DNA of 5,326 bases, from the NCBI GenBank assembly GCA_041623475.1, contig JBFJWU010000253.1, forward strand, positions 1-5,326. The letters are read 5' to 3'. This stretch comes from JBFJWU01 sp041623475 [NCBI: bacterium] (GTDB taxonomy: Bacteria > J088). Of this stretch, positions 1 to 5,326 are shown one piece after another; position 1 is the first letter of the stretch; each line of letters opens with the position of its first letter. Position numbers and translations under genes: made by a program. A model generated the notes under the pieces. That model was not told the origin of the DNA. It saw nothing but the letters and a program-made list of their open reading frames with translations, and searched no databases.

Positions 1-766
1 AATGGCCAGGGGTGTGGATGACCCGGCCGCCGCCTGGTATCACACTGCCGTGCTGCAGCCGGACATCTACTGGAACGTTGCTGAAAAAATTCTTGCCGCC
101 CATAAACAGCTCGATTGCCGAATCAACTTTGTCCTGGTCCAGGCCTGATTCGTCCAGGTAATTACGCAGGGTACGCCCCGCCATGACGATGCGCTCGTCG
201 TATTGTTCAAGGACGCGGCTGTCCAGCTCGTGGCAATAGATTTGTGGGCGGGCGACCTGGATCAGTTGTGGCAGGTATCCGTAGTGGTCGACGTGCCCGT
301 GGCTGATAATCAGGTGCCGCAGCTGGGTTTCGCTGCTGAATACACGGAACACGCGGCCCATGACCTTGATTCGGTCCTCCCAGTCCTCGCCGGTACTGGG
401 CAGGCCGCTGCCAATGTCGATCAGCGTGGGTTCGTCAATATCCAGGTAGTAACAGGCGGTGTCGTGATTCGGGAAGCTGCGGATCTGGATCTGGTATATT
501 CGCATGCCGCCGCTGGTTACAAACACCTGGATCCCGCCGAAGCCCCACTGTTTTACATAACTTGAGGTCCGAATCTGATCGGCATCGAATCCATCCAGGG
601 GCCGCAGTTGTTCCAGCCGTCGCCTGTGCAGTTCGTCGGCCGGTTGATCACTGAGGAATGCGGCCAATTCATCCAGCGCGGACCCGAAAACACCGGTTTC
701 CAGCAGCGAGACCTCGGCTTCGGCGAACCAGCGCTGGACGCGAATTTCTTCCTTGTAGGTCAGCAT
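1..766 (-). CDS. Metallo-beta-lactamase-fold hydrolase, N-terminal part (cut by window edge)
   Basis: Reading the minus strand from the ATG at 766-764 gives 255 open codons that run off the left edge, so the C-terminus is missing. The start is well fixed: an in-frame TAA lies at 790-788 with no other start codon between, and an ACAGG Shine-Dalgarno-like run (779-775) sits 8 nt upstream. Residues about 100-255 show the metallo-beta-lactamase fold: a strand ending LIDIGSG (115-121), then the metal-binding HxHxDH motif as SHGHVDHYG (H156, H158, D160, H161), and HTPGH at the edge, whose H255 should be the next metal ligand. The family is known to bind two metal ions (usually zinc or iron) and hydrolyse varied substrates such as thioesters, lactones, phosphodiesters or lactams, so the substrate cannot be told. 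Residues 1-75 precede the recognisable fold and show no motif I know. No signal peptide is visible, so it is probably cytoplasmic. It is divergent from trpE. The fold call is firm; the function is unknown. Confidence 0.88.
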   Translation of the reverse strand, partial: MLTYKEEIRVQRWFAEAEVSLLETGVFGSALDELAAFLSDQPADELHRRRLEQLRPLDGFDADQIRTSSYVKQWGFGGIQVFVTSGGMRIYQIQIRSFPNHDTACYYLDIDEPTLIDIGSGLPSTGEDWEDRIKVMGRVFRVFSSETQLRHLIISHGHVDHYGYLPQLIQVARPQIYCHELDSRVLEQYDERIVMAGRTLRNYLDESGLDQDKVDSAIELFMGGKNFFSNVPVDVRLQHGSVIPGGGRVIHTPGH

Positions 767-845
767 GTCGTTGGCCTGTTCATCCCGTTATTGTAGTCGT
801 CCCGCAGGGCAAATGTCCTAGACGGTGTCGGCAGCATCTGCGAGA
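767..845. other. Divergent intergenic region between the hydrolase gene and trpE
   Basis: This 79-bp gap must hold the start signals of both divergent genes unless they begin inside coding sequence. On the plus strand I see no convincing -35/-10 pair and no clear match to the E. coli TrpR operator. There is also no leader peptide with tandem Trp codons: the only short ATG frame, at 813, stops after two codons, and TGG occurs only once in the gap (772-774). Small imperfect palindromes such as GTC-CTA-GAC (816-824 region) are too short to interpret. How trpE transcription starts and is controlled is not visible. Confidence 0.5.
790..819 (-). promoter_or_regulatory. Candidate sigma-70 promoter for the divergent hydrolase gene
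   Basis: On the minus strand, TACAAT (795-790) matches five of six bases of the -10 consensus. AGGACA (819-814) matches four of six bases of the -35 consensus, with an 18-nt spacer. Transcription would start near 783, giving a short leader before the ATG at 766. It was found by eye only; the good -10 and plausible geometry are offset by the weak -35. Confidence 0.35.
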
Positions 846-2348
846 ATGACCCCAATGACAACCTCAGACGACAAACTGATTGCGTCCCTGGCTGCAGGGC
901 AGGCCGTACCGCTCGTTGAATGGGTACTGGCCGATACCGAAACACCTGTAACGGCCTATGCAAAGCTGCGAAAACTGGGTGCCTGCGTGCTTTTTGAAAG
1001 CGTTGAGGGTGGTGAAACCTGGGGTCGCTATTCGATTATCGGGCTGGCTCCGCGGCGGACTGTTCGAATTGACCGTTCTGGCCAGGTGACATTGGACGGC
1101 GAAACAATCGGCAACGGGCAAGATCCCTTTGATACGCTGCGTGACCTGTTCAATGAACTGGACCTGGCAGATGATCCGGACGGGCAATGGCCGCGTTTCC
1201 TGGGCGGTTGGGTCGGATATTTTGGGTACGGCACGATCCACTGGATCGAGCCAACCGTGCCGGACGACAAAGAGGAAACGACGCCGTTCCCCGATGCCAT
1301 TTTTAATGAGATCGATTTGGCCGTACTGTTCGACAATGTTCGCCATACCCTGGCGGTCGTCAGTATTGCTCGACCGGATGTCGATGTTTCGCCAGAACAG
1401 GTCATTTCTGAATCCCGCGCCCGTATTACCGGTGTCAAACAGGCACTGGCCGCGCCACTGGAGTTGGCGACGATTCCGGTCGCTGACGACACCGAGTCGG
1501 TGGAGTTTGCTCCTGTGCAATCGCCGGAAAGCTTCAAACAATCGGTACGCGATGCCGTCCAGGCAATTATTGAAGGCGAAGCGATCCAGGTCGTCCTGAG
1601 CCAGCGGTTCCTGGCGCCATTACAGACGGATCCATTTACGCTGTACCGCGCATTGCGCCTGGTAAACCCGAGCCCCTACCTGTTTTTTATGGAGTTTCCC
1701 GAAGGCGCACTGATTGGCAGCAGTCCGGAAGTCCTGGTTCGGAAGGACGGGGACCAGGCGGTCGTCCGCCCGATTGCCGGAACCCGTAAACGGGGCCGAA
1801 CGGAGGCACGGGATCGTGAACTGGAGGCAGAATTGCTGGCGGATCCCAAGGAGATCGCGGAACACGTTATGCTGGTCGACCTTGGCCGCAACGACCTGGG
1901 GCGTGTCTGCAAGGCAGGGACTGTACAGGTAACCGAACAAATGGTAATTGAGCGCTACAGCCACGTAATGCATATCGTCAGCAACGTCGAAGGAACCCTG
2001 GCAGATGACCTGGACGCGTTGGAACTGTTGCGGGCCTGCTTCCCTGCCGGGACTGTGTCCGGTGCGCCCAAGGTTCGGGCGATGCAACTGATCGAGGAAC
2101 TGGAGCAGCTGCGGCGCGGCCCGTATTCCGGGGCCATTGGCTACTTTGACTACCGTGGCGACATGGATACCGGTATTGCAATACGGACATTCTTCGCGTG
2201 GGGCGACACAGTTGCGTTGCAGGCTGGGGCCGGGATTGTCGCCGATTCCGATCCGGACCTTGAGTACAAGGAAACCCTGAACAAGGCTGGCGCGTTGTTC
2301 GAGGCCGTACGGCTCGTACAACGCGGATTCACGCTGGATCCTGTCTGA
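846..2348 (+). CDS. trpE: Anthranilate synthase component I (TrpE)
   Basis: The 500-residue product makes anthranilate from chorismate and ammonia, the first committed step of tryptophan synthesis, in the cytoplasm and in complex with TrpG. Its length is normal for TrpE. The N-terminal domain (about 15-165) contains CVLFES (47-52), matching the LLES-type segment where tryptophan binds for feedback inhibition. The C-terminal chorismate-binding domain (about 225-490) has GSSPEVLVR (291-299), RPIAGTRKRG (308-317), EHVMLVDLGRNDLGR (339-353, with the family catalytic His at 340), YSHVMHIVSNVEG (371-383), FPAGTVSGAPK (399-409) and GAGIVADSDP (461-470). The LLES-like segment and the gene order favour TrpE over PabB. 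The start is uncertain: the same frame offers GTG at 825, ATG at 846 and ATG at 855. I chose 846 because ATG is the commoner start and the AGGG before the GTG lies too far away (about 15 nt). A weak GAGA at 842-845 would suit 855 (9 nt). It heads the operon. Confidence 0.96.
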   Translation: MTPMTTSDDKLIASLAAGQAVPLVEWVLADTETPVTAYAKLRKLGACVLFESVEGGETWGRYSIIGLAPRRTVRIDRSGQVTLDGETIGNGQDPFDTLRDLFNELDLADDPDGQWPRFLGGWVGYFGYGTIHWIEPTVPDDKEETTPFPDAIFNEIDLAVLFDNVRHTLAVVSIARPDVDVSPEQVISESRARITGVKQALAAPLELATIPVADDTESVEFAPVQSPESFKQSVRDAVQAIIEGEAIQVVLSQRFLAPLQTDPFTLYRALRLVNPSPYLFFMEFPEGALIGSSPEVLVRKDGDQAVVRPIAGTRKRGRTEARDRELEAELLADPKEIAEHVMLVDLGRNDLGRVCKAGTVQVTEQMVIERYSHVMHIVSNVEGTLADDLDALELLRACFPAGTVSGAPKVRAMQLIEELEQLRRGPYSGAIGYFDYRGDMDTGIAIRTFFAWGDTVALQAGAGIVADSDPDLEYKETLNKAGALFEAVRLVQRGFTLDPV

Positions 2349-2371
2349 AAGGGCAGGACTGATGGTTATCC

Positions 2372-2384
2372 AATACACTGTATT
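2372..2384. repeat. Short palindrome in the trpE-trpG spacer
   Basis: AATAC-act-GTATT is a perfect 5-bp inverted repeat with a 3-nt centre, lying in the only AT-rich patch of the spacer. Its size could suit a dimeric regulator, but a palindrome this short can easily arise by chance and matches no operator I recognise. Confidence 0.25.
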
Positions 2385-2395
2385 TGGGGGCGCAC

Positions 2396-2413
2396 GTGGT
2401 CCGTGTGGACCGC
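2396..2413 (+). other. RNA hairpin upstream of the trpG ribosome binding site
   Basis: GTGGTCC (2396-2402) pairs with GGACCGC (2407-2413) around a GTGT loop, giving a 7-bp stem with one G-U pair. It ends 8 nt before the trpG Shine-Dalgarno. No T-run follows, so it is not an intrinsic terminator. It could affect trpG translation or mRNA stability between trpE and trpG, or have no role. The pairing is seen directly; any function is inference. Confidence 0.4.
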
Positions 2414-2420
2414 TTCCGCA

Positions 2421-2428
2421 AGAGGAGA
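2421..2428 (+). promoter_or_regulatory. Ribosome binding site of trpG
   Basis: AGAGGAGA is a strong Shine-Dalgarno sequence 10 nt before the ATG at 2439. It settles the trpG start: the frame is open from a GTG at 2403, but that codon lies in the hairpin loop and would add 12 residues not seen in the family. It is the strongest ribosome binding site in the window, and trpG needs one because the 90-nt gap prevents simple coupling to trpE. Confidence 0.8.
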
Positions 2429-2438
2429 TTCCGCGGCC

Positions 2439-3026
2439 ATGATCGTGGTGATCGACAATTACGATTCATTTACCTACAACCTGGTGCAGTATCTGCAGGA
2501 ACTGGGTGCCACTGTACACGTGGTTCGCAATGATGCGGCAACAGTGGACCAGGTCGCAGCCATGAATCCGCGGGGAATCCTGATCAGTCCTGGCCCGTCT
2601 GATCCCGACCACGCCGGGATCAGCGTCGAGGCGATCCGCCAGTTGGGGCCCAGGATTCCGACACTGGGCGTTTGTCTTGGACACCAGTCCATTGGCGCGT
2701 GCTATGGCGGTAGAATTGTGCGCGCGCCGCAGGTACGGCATGGCAAAACCAGTCCGGTCCATCACGACAGCCAGGGTGTGTTTGCCGGTTTGCCTCAACC
2801 ACTGATTGCGACTCGGTACCATTCGCTGGTGATTGATCCAGATTCGATCCCTGACGAGCTGGTGGTCACGGCGACCAGTACGGATGATGAATTGATCATG
2901 GGTGTACGGCACCGCGAGTTCCCTGTCGAGGGTATCCAGTTTCATCCGGAAAGCATTCTCAGCGAACACGGCCACGATTTGCTGGCCAATTTCTTGACAA
3001 AATGCGGATTGCAACCGGCTGCCTGA
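2439..3026 (+). CDS. trpG: Anthranilate synthase component II, glutamine amidotransferase (TrpG)
   Basis: The 195-residue class I glutamine amidotransferase hydrolyses glutamine and passes ammonia to TrpE; its length is normal for a stand-alone TrpG/PabA. It opens with the family signature [14 protein letters not shown] (6-19). Then come [11 protein letters not shown] (50-60), the nucleophile elbow GVCLGHQ with catalytic Cys79 (77-83), HGKTSP (101-106), RYHSL (126-130), and FHPES carrying His169 and Glu171 (168-172) of the catalytic triad. The whole resembles Pseudomonas TrpG and E. coli PabA, types in which one subunit can serve both anthranilate and 4-amino-4-deoxychorismate synthases. A dual role is possible but not shown here. 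Position directly after trpE supports the trpG name. The last 25 nt overlap the start of the TPR gene. Confidence 0.96.
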   Translation: MIVVIDNYDSFTYNLVQYLQELGATVHVVRNDAATVDQVAAMNPRGILISPGPSDPDHAGISVEAIRQLGPRIPTLGVCLGHQSIGACYGGRIVRAPQVRHGKTSPVHHDSQGVFAGLPQPLIATRYHSLVIDPDSIPDELVVTATSTDDELIMGVRHREFPVEGIQFHPESILSEHGHDLLANFLTKCGLQPAA

Positions 3027-3769
3027 TCGCCGCGATGGCGATTACCTGGGGGCGGCCCGCCATGGCCGACGACGGTTATACGGCAGGACTGCAGGCCTTT
3101 GCCCAGGAACAATACGAGGACGCAATCCGCCATTTCCAGGGGGCCCTGGATCGACGACCCGGATATGCTGCGTACGCGTATCACCTGGCGATGAGTTACC
3201 TGCGTAATGGACAGAAGGAAAACGCAGTAGAGACGTTTTTCCAGGTCGTTGACGCAGACTCTGCAGACCAGGAGCTTCGCGAGAAAGCGTGGGTTAACCT
3301 GCTGCGCGCCAAAGTAGACCTGACACTCTATTCCGAGGTCGAAAAAGATGGTTCCCGCGCAGCGGCGGCGTTGCCAGGCAGCGCCGAGATCCTTAACCAG
3401 ATCGGCCGAGCCAGGCTGAATAACAATGATTTTTCCGGCGCCGTTGATATGTTTGTCAAAGCGACGCGGCTGGACACAAGCAGTTGGACCATCTACAACA
3501 ACCTTGGCCTGGCGTATCTGAAACACAGCAACTTGAAGGGCGCAATGCACGCGTTTGAGCGTGCCGCCGAGTTGAACGGCCGACTTCCATTTATTTTCAA
3601 CAACCTGGGCGTGACCTACGAACGGTTACAGGAATATGACAAGGCAATTGTGGCGTTTGAAAAAGCGTTGGCGCTGGATCCTAACTATAAGAAGGCGCGT
3701 ATGAGCGCCAAGCGCGTTCGCAAGTTGCGTGCACGGGAAACCGGCGGCAAGTCCTACGTAATCGAGTAA
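3002..3769 (+). CDS. Tetratricopeptide-repeat protein, probably exported, embedded in the trp operon
   Basis: The 255-residue product is of unknown function. Residues 1-22 look like a Sec signal peptide: a short basic start (MR), a hydrophobic core (about 3-17), and AMA (20-22) just before DD, an ideal signal peptidase I site. The mature protein is almost all TPR helices: repeats at about 24-56, 57-89, 127-160, 161-194 and 195-228, with clear signatures such as NNLGLAYLK (166-174) and [20 protein letters not shown] (200-219). Residues 90-126 are a less regular helical linker, and the tail (about 230-255) is basic. TPRs usually mediate protein-protein contact, so a periplasmic scaffold is a fair inference. 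The start lies inside trpG (25-nt overlap, different frame) with no visible Shine-Dalgarno, suggesting translational coupling. In-frame ATGs at 3035 and 3062 exist; the latter would remove most of the signal peptide and leave a cytoplasmic protein. It is not a standard trp gene. The TPR call is firm; export is likely; the role is unknown. Confidence 0.88.
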   Translation: MRIATGCLIAAMAITWGRPAMADDGYTAGLQAFAQEQYEDAIRHFQGALDRRPGYAAYAYHLAMSYLRNGQKENAVETFFQVVDADSADQELREKAWVNLLRAKVDLTLYSEVEKDGSRAAAALPGSAEILNQIGRARLNNNDFSGAVDMFVKATRLDTSSWTIYNNLGLAYLKHSNLKGAMHAFERAAELNGRLPFIFNNLGVTYERLQEYDKAIVAFEKALALDPNYKKARMSAKRVRKLRARETGGKSYVIE

Positions 3770-3783
3770 TTCGCGTCCCAGCA

Positions 3784-3789
3784 ACAGGA
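3784..3789 (+). promoter_or_regulatory. Ribosome binding site of trpD
   Basis: ACAGGA lies 9 nt before the ATG at 3799 and decides the trpD start. The alternative TTG at 3790 would abut this site directly and so could not use it. The 29-nt gap after the TPR gene holds no terminator-like hairpin, in keeping with read-through into trpD. Confidence 0.65.
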
Positions 3790-3798
3790 TTGGCTCAA

Positions 3799-4794
3799 AT
3801 GAGTGTAGGATCGATTATCGACGGCCTTTTGGGCGGTCATTCATTAGACCAGGCAGAGGTCCGTCAGTTGTTCGGGCAGTTGATGGCAGGAGAATTCCAG
3901 CCAGAGCAGGTGGCCGGCCTGCTGGTGGCCATGCGTGCCAAGGGCGAGACCGAGGCCGAAGTCGCTGGAGCCGCCCAGGCCATGCGAGAGGCCAGCGTCC
4001 GGATTTCAGCACCGGAAGGGGCGGTCGATCTGTGCGGAACCGGGGGCGACCAGTCCGGGACAGTAAACGTCAGTACGGCAGCGGCATTTGTCGTTGCCGC
4101 TGCCGGTATCCCGGTCGCCAAACACGGCAATCGTTCGGTCAGCTCAAGATCCGGCAGCGCCGATGTTTTGGAAGAGCTTGGGATTCCCATTGACCTGACC
4201 GGTGCTGACGCAGAAAACGCGATCGCTGAATTCAATTTTGCCTTTTTATTTGCACCCAATTTTCATCCGGCAATGAAACACGCGATCGGGCCCAGGCGGG
4301 CTCTTGGCATTCGCACGATTTTTAATCTGCTGGGCCCGTTGACCAATCCCGCAGGGGTTCGCCGCCAGATCATGGGTGTGTTTGACCGTAAGTGGGTCGA
4401 GCCCCTGGCCCGCGTCCTGCACCGGTTAGGAGCCGAACACGTACTGGTGGTTCATTCCGAGGACGGGTTGGATGAAATCAGCCTGGGTAGTCCAACCTGG
4501 ACGGCAGAATTGGTGGATGGGCAGGTCCGGGCGGCCATGCTGGAGCCGGAGGAACTTGGATTCAAGACAGGTTCGCTGGCCGATATCGCTGGTGGGGATG
4601 CTGCCCACAATGCGCGTTCGATCCTTGCGGCGCTGGAGAATATTGACAATCCGCTGTCCCAGTGGATCGCTGCAAATGCTGCCGGGGGTATTCGCGTCGC
4701 ACAGGATCAGGATTGGGCTGACGCGATTGATCTGGCACGGGAAACGATTCGTTCCGGAGCAGCGCGCGACCTGGTTGATAAACTGGCATCGTGA
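3799..4794 (+). CDS. trpD: Anthranilate phosphoribosyltransferase (TrpD)
   Basis: The 331-residue enzyme joins anthranilate to PRPP to give N-(5-phosphoribosyl)anthranilate and pyrophosphate, the second step of the pathway, in the cytoplasm. Its length fits the stand-alone family. A small helical N-terminal domain (about 1-70) precedes the alpha/beta catalytic domain. Motifs are intact: the PRPP loop CGTGGD (79-84), NVST (90-93), KHGNRSVSSRSGSADVLE (108-125), FAPNFHPAMKHAIGPRRALG (151-170) with the anthranilate-site Arg region, FNLLGPLTNP (175-184), and the metal-binding Asp-Glu pair in GLDEIS (223-228, D225 and E226). ATG 3799 is preferred to the upstream TTG at 3790 because of the ACAGGA site. 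It is not fused to trpG, unlike in enterics; the two are separated by the TPR gene. The stop codon overlaps the trpC start. Confidence 0.97.
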   Translation: MSVGSIIDGLLGGHSLDQAEVRQLFGQLMAGEFQPEQVAGLLVAMRAKGETEAEVAGAAQAMREASVRISAPEGAVDLCGTGGDQSGTVNVSTAAAFVVAAAGIPVAKHGNRSVSSRSGSADVLEELGIPIDLTGADAENAIAEFNFAFLFAPNFHPAMKHAIGPRRALGIRTIFNLLGPLTNPAGVRRQIMGVFDRKWVEPLARVLHRLGAEHVLVVHSEDGLDEISLGSPTWTAELVDGQVRAAMLEPEELGFKTGSLADIAGGDAAHNARSILAALENIDNPLSQWIAANAAGGIRVAQDQDWADAIDLARETIRSGAARDLVDKLAS

Positions 4795-5326
4795 GCACCA
4801 TCCTGGAACGGTTGTGCGCGCGGCGTCTGGAAGATGTTCAGGCCGCCAGTACCAGGTTGCCGCTTGCGGAACTGCAGCAGGCCGTGGCATCACTGGGGCC
4901 GGTCCGGTCGCTGACGGCTGAGATCCGGGGACGGCGGGCATCTGGTCGGCGGGCTGTTATTTCCGAAATCAAACGTGCAAGTCCCAGCAAGGGGCTTATT
5001 AATGCCGACGTTGATGTTGTCCAGCAGGCAACTACATATGCCGATGCGGGTGCCGCCGGAATCAGTATCCTGACTGAGCCACACGAATTCCTGGGTACCG
5101 ATGACGACCTTATCGCGGCCCGGACAGTCGTCCCGGACACGCCGATCCTGCGCAAGGACTTTACAGTTGATCCCTATCAAATATGGGAGGCGCGGTATAT
5201 TGGCGCTGATGTCATCCTGCTGATTACCAGTGTCCTGGGCAACAGGCTTGGGGAAATGCTGGACATTTCGGCCAAGGTCGGTGTCGAGGTCCTGGTTGAG
5301 ACGCACGATGCCGACGAACTGAAGCT
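4791..5326 (+). CDS. trpC: Indole-3-glycerol phosphate synthase (TrpC), N-terminal part (cut by window edge)
   Basis: The first 178 residues are present, about two-thirds of the usual 260-270. The enzyme decarboxylates and cyclises carboxyphenylaminodeoxyribulose 5-phosphate to indole-3-glycerol phosphate on a TIM barrel. Visible motifs are SEIKRASPSKG (58-68), with the catalytic Glu59 and Lys61; AGAAGISILTE (86-96); ILRKDF (119-124), with catalytic Lys122; GADVILLI (138-145); and VEVLVETH (165-172), with Glu170 at the fourth active-site position. The spacing agrees with the known family residues. The start is GTG at 4791, whose GTGA shares 4 nt with the trpD stop. There is no clear Shine-Dalgarno, so translation is probably coupled to trpD. 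Whether a TrpF domain is fused downstream cannot be seen. Confidence 0.96.
   Translation, partial: MSTILERLCARRLEDVQAASTRLPLAELQQAVASLGPVRSLTAEIRGRRASGRRAVISEIKRASPSKGLINADVDVVQQATTYADAGAAGISILTEPHEFLGTDDDLIAARTVVPDTPILRKDFTVDPYQIWEARYIGADVILLITSVLGNRLGEMLDISAKVGVEVLVETHDADELK

Noticed and set aside
203-565. Plus-strand open frame of 120 codons
   Set aside because: It is antisense to the metallo-beta-lactamase-fold gene, whose minus-strand translation carries the HxHxDH motif; the plus-strand translation has no recognisable features.
788-816. Plus-strand promoter for trpE (TTATTG, 17 nt, AAATGT)
   Set aside because: Both hexamers match the sigma-70 consensus at too few positions to support a call.
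864-1541. Long open frame on the minus strand inside trpE (225 codons), with similar ones at 1620-2378, 2466-3014, 2942-3550 and 4426-4941
   Set aside because: These lie antisense to genes with intact family motifs, their translations show no recognisable domain, and long antisense open frames are common in GC-rich coding DNA.
2396-2413. Intrinsic terminator between trpE and trpG
   Set aside because: The stem is followed by a mixed sequence and then the trpG ribosome binding site, with no T-run.
2586-2618. Apparent defect in the TrpG PGPG loop (reads PGPS)
   Set aside because: The fourth position varies in functional family members (Gly, Cys or other small residues), so Ser is not evidence of inactivation.
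3002-3022. Lipoprotein signal at Cys7 of the TPR protein
   Set aside because: Residues before the Cys (ATG) do not fit the lipobox and only six residues precede it, too few for an n-region plus hydrophobic core. The AMA site at 20-22 fits signal peptidase I better.

Overview
The window carries most of a tryptophan biosynthesis operon from a bacterium, probably a member of the Gammaproteobacteria or a near relative. The evidence for the lineage is indirect. Base composition is moderately GC-rich by eye. trpE, trpG, trpD and trpC are separate genes in the order E-G-D-C, without the trpGD and trpCF fusions of enterics or the trpEG fusion of rhizobia. The TrpG sequence closely resembles the Pseudomonas TrpG / E. 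coli PabA type. I cannot name a genus.

Layout. Positions 1-766 (minus strand) hold the N-terminal 255 codons of a metallo-beta-lactamase-fold hydrolase that runs off the left edge. A 79-bp divergent intergenic region (767-845) separates it from the plus-strand operon. Then come trpE (846-2348), a 90-nt spacer with a small hairpin, trpG (2439-3026), a gene for an exported-looking tetratricopeptide-repeat (TPR) protein whose start overlaps the end of trpG by 25 nt (3002-3769), trpD (3799-4794), and trpC, which overlaps trpD by 4 nt and is cut by the right edge (4791-5326 and beyond).

How the genes work together. TrpE and TrpG form anthranilate synthase: TrpG releases ammonia from glutamine and TrpE uses it to convert chorismate to anthranilate. 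TrpD attaches phosphoribosyl from PRPP. TrpC closes the indole ring to give indole-3-glycerol phosphate. All the active-site motifs I looked for are intact, so the pathway genes look functional. The TPR gene is the exception: it has no known part in the pathway, appears to carry a Sec signal peptide, and is embedded with overlap in the operon, so it is probably co-transcribed with it.

Novelty. Most of the window is ordinary core metabolism. I did not find a new defence, mobile or RNA system: no tRNA or rRNA gene, CRISPR array, insertion sequence or large repeat was seen. The points worth a second look are the embedded TPR gene, the divergent hydrolase with its long N-terminal region, the structured trpE-trpG spacer, and the lack of any Trp-codon leader peptide in front of trpE.
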